A stretch of DNA of 64,000 nt from Chitinophagales bacterium (lineage in GTDB: Bacteria > Bacteroidota > Bacteroidia > Chitinophagales > Saprospiraceae): positions 142,978-206,977 of the forward strand of contig JAAFJY010000001.1 of NCBI GenBank assembly GCA_013299105.1, in the 5' to 3' direction. The notes below the pieces were generated by a model that did not search any database, was not told the origin of the DNA, and worked only from the letters and a program-made list of their open reading frames with translations. The translations under genes were made by a program, and so were the position numbers. This document shows positions 63,261-64,000 of the stretch, piece after piece (position 1 is the first letter of the stretch; every line of letters begins with the position of its first letter).

Positions 63261-64000
63261 ATGACATTCAAGGTTATTCTGTCGGGAAGATTGGAATTTG
63301 GTCACGACAGGTCTTTTGAAATTGCATTAAAGTCTTTCAATCATCAGGTAGAAAGTCTCTACCGCAATGATGTATTACTCAAAGCTGAACAAGTTTTTGT
63401 TGCAGATGCTTTTGTGTTAGATATTCCACGTTTAATTATCCCAGTTGCTAGTGACAAGTCTTGGCGCAACACTGTAAGTATCCTGGATAACATGGCGCAA
63501 TTTGCTCTCGCAGGCTCAGTTTCAGCCTGGAAACTGGACAACAGCACCCTGGCTGATAATGCTACATTGGAGCCCAAAGGTGATAAAACTGCGGTTCAGT
63601 CTTTTCTGAAAGGCCGTACTTTCTTGCACGAAGGCAAGCAAAGTGAAGCCCATACAGCTTTGACCCAAGCTATTGAAAAATTTGAACGCCACGCGTTGGC
63701 TTACGAGAAAAGAGGTTTTGTAAACTTTCAATTGGGCAATGTAGAAGATGCTTTGTACGATTTTTCAAAGAGCATCGACTTCAACCCCAATAGCCCGGAT
63801 GCACACATGGGGCGTGCCATTATCCGTATGACACAGAGGAACTTCACTGCTGCCATCACGGATTTGGAAAACGCAGTCAAAACTTCGATTCCACACCAAA
63901 CCATCCACTTCCGCGCCCGCCGCATGAAAGGGGAATGCCACTTGGAATTGGGCGAATTTGCGAAGGCTGAGTTCGAGTTGAAACTGGTGACGGCCCGTAG
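63261..64000 (+). CDS. TPR-containing protein (3' end outside window)
   Basis: The frame from ATG 63261 stays open to the window end (about 246 residues seen). The N-terminal 110 residues, starting MTFKVILSGRLEFGHDRSFE, have beta-alpha character with no known motif. TPR units follow: QSFLKGRTFLHEGKQSEAHT, YEKRGFVNFQLGNVEDALYD and HMGRAIIRMTQRNFTAAITD. It has no signal peptide, so it is probably cytoplasmic. Its role is unknown because the C-terminus is missing. Confidence 0.7.
   Translation, partial: MTFKVILSGRLEFGHDRSFEIALKSFNHQVESLYRNDVLLKAEQVFVADAFVLDIPRLIIPVASDKSWRNTVSILDNMAQFALAGSVSAWKLDNSTLADNATLEPKGDKTAVQSFLKGRTFLHEGKQSEAHTALTQAIEKFERHALAYEKRGFVNFQLGNVEDALYDFSKSIDFNPNSPDAHMGRAIIRMTQRNFTAAITDLENAVKTSIPHQTIHFRARRMKGECHLELGEFAKAEFELKLVTAR

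Overview
The window looks like a chromosomal segment of a Bacteroidota bacterium, most likely from the Saprospiraceae (Haliscomenobacter- or Lewinella-like). The genus is an inference. The evidence is a type IX secretion C-terminal sorting domain (3721-5328), a TonB receptor with a carboxypeptidase-like N-terminal domain, GLPGLI-like proteins fused to TlpA thioredoxins, a LytTR regulator beside a TPR histidine kinase, many short lipoproteins, and genes without Shine-Dalgarno sequences. Several genes are preceded by Bacteroidota-type promoters (TTTG, about 19 nt, TAnnTTTG). No phage, rRNA operon, CRISPR array or intact transposase was seen.

Layout. 1-8025: end of a LysR regulator, phosphotriesterase-like hydrolase, HupE/UreJ membrane protein, yidD, hemB, a T9SS cargo protein, a glutamate-cysteine ligase/CBS fusion and a lipoprotein. 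8329-17555: a lipoprotein, a three-gene operon of paralogous exported amidohydrolases (only the middle one keeps the HxH metal motif), an AAA ATPase with a PD-(D/E)XK tail, and a large helical protein of unknown function. 17556-18817 is gene-poor. 18818-27416: 2OG-Fe(II) oxygenase, htpG, histidine kinase plus LytTR regulator, and a papain-like protease with three WWSAQW repeats. 27616-29249 is a decayed stretch with a truncated gene. 29250-33516: TPR lipoprotein, thioredoxin protein, thiL and L-serine dehydratase. 34244-44940: SulP transporter, two tandem thioredoxin paralogues, a hypothetical protein, a NAGPA-type glycosidase, a caspase/Sel1 protein, a MazG-like protein and hemW. 45128-54088: a lipoprotein, an alkB homologue broken by an in-frame amber codon, an oxidoreductase, a VOC protein, a TonB receptor, ftcD and a CNNM/CorC-type protein. 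54300-64000: purD, a membrane-anchored protein with an HTH-like N-terminus, UspA-TerC, tRNA-Cys, a glucosaminidase, an OmpH/Skp chaperone, a radical SAM/SPASM protein and a TPR protein cut by the window end.

The most unusual content lies between genes. At least five interspersed repeat families recur: (A) about 130-150 bp hairpin elements, five copies plus fragments; (B) about 190-245 bp elements with terminal inverted repeats and a 12-bp tandem repeat that varies from 2 to 6 units; (C) a roughly 60-bp element in four copies, always in the sense orientation upstream of a start codon; (D) ATTCTG-rich repeats, one copy of which adjoins a B element; (E) short GTTGA-phased tracts. A sixth element at 51107-51728 is bounded by a perfect 15-bp inverted repeat.

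Housekeeping genes are spread among the repeats, with most same-strand neighbours separated by 1-20 bp. Strong hairpin terminators follow hemB, the amidohydrolase operon, htpG, the OmpH gene, the TonB receptor gene and tRNA-Cys.
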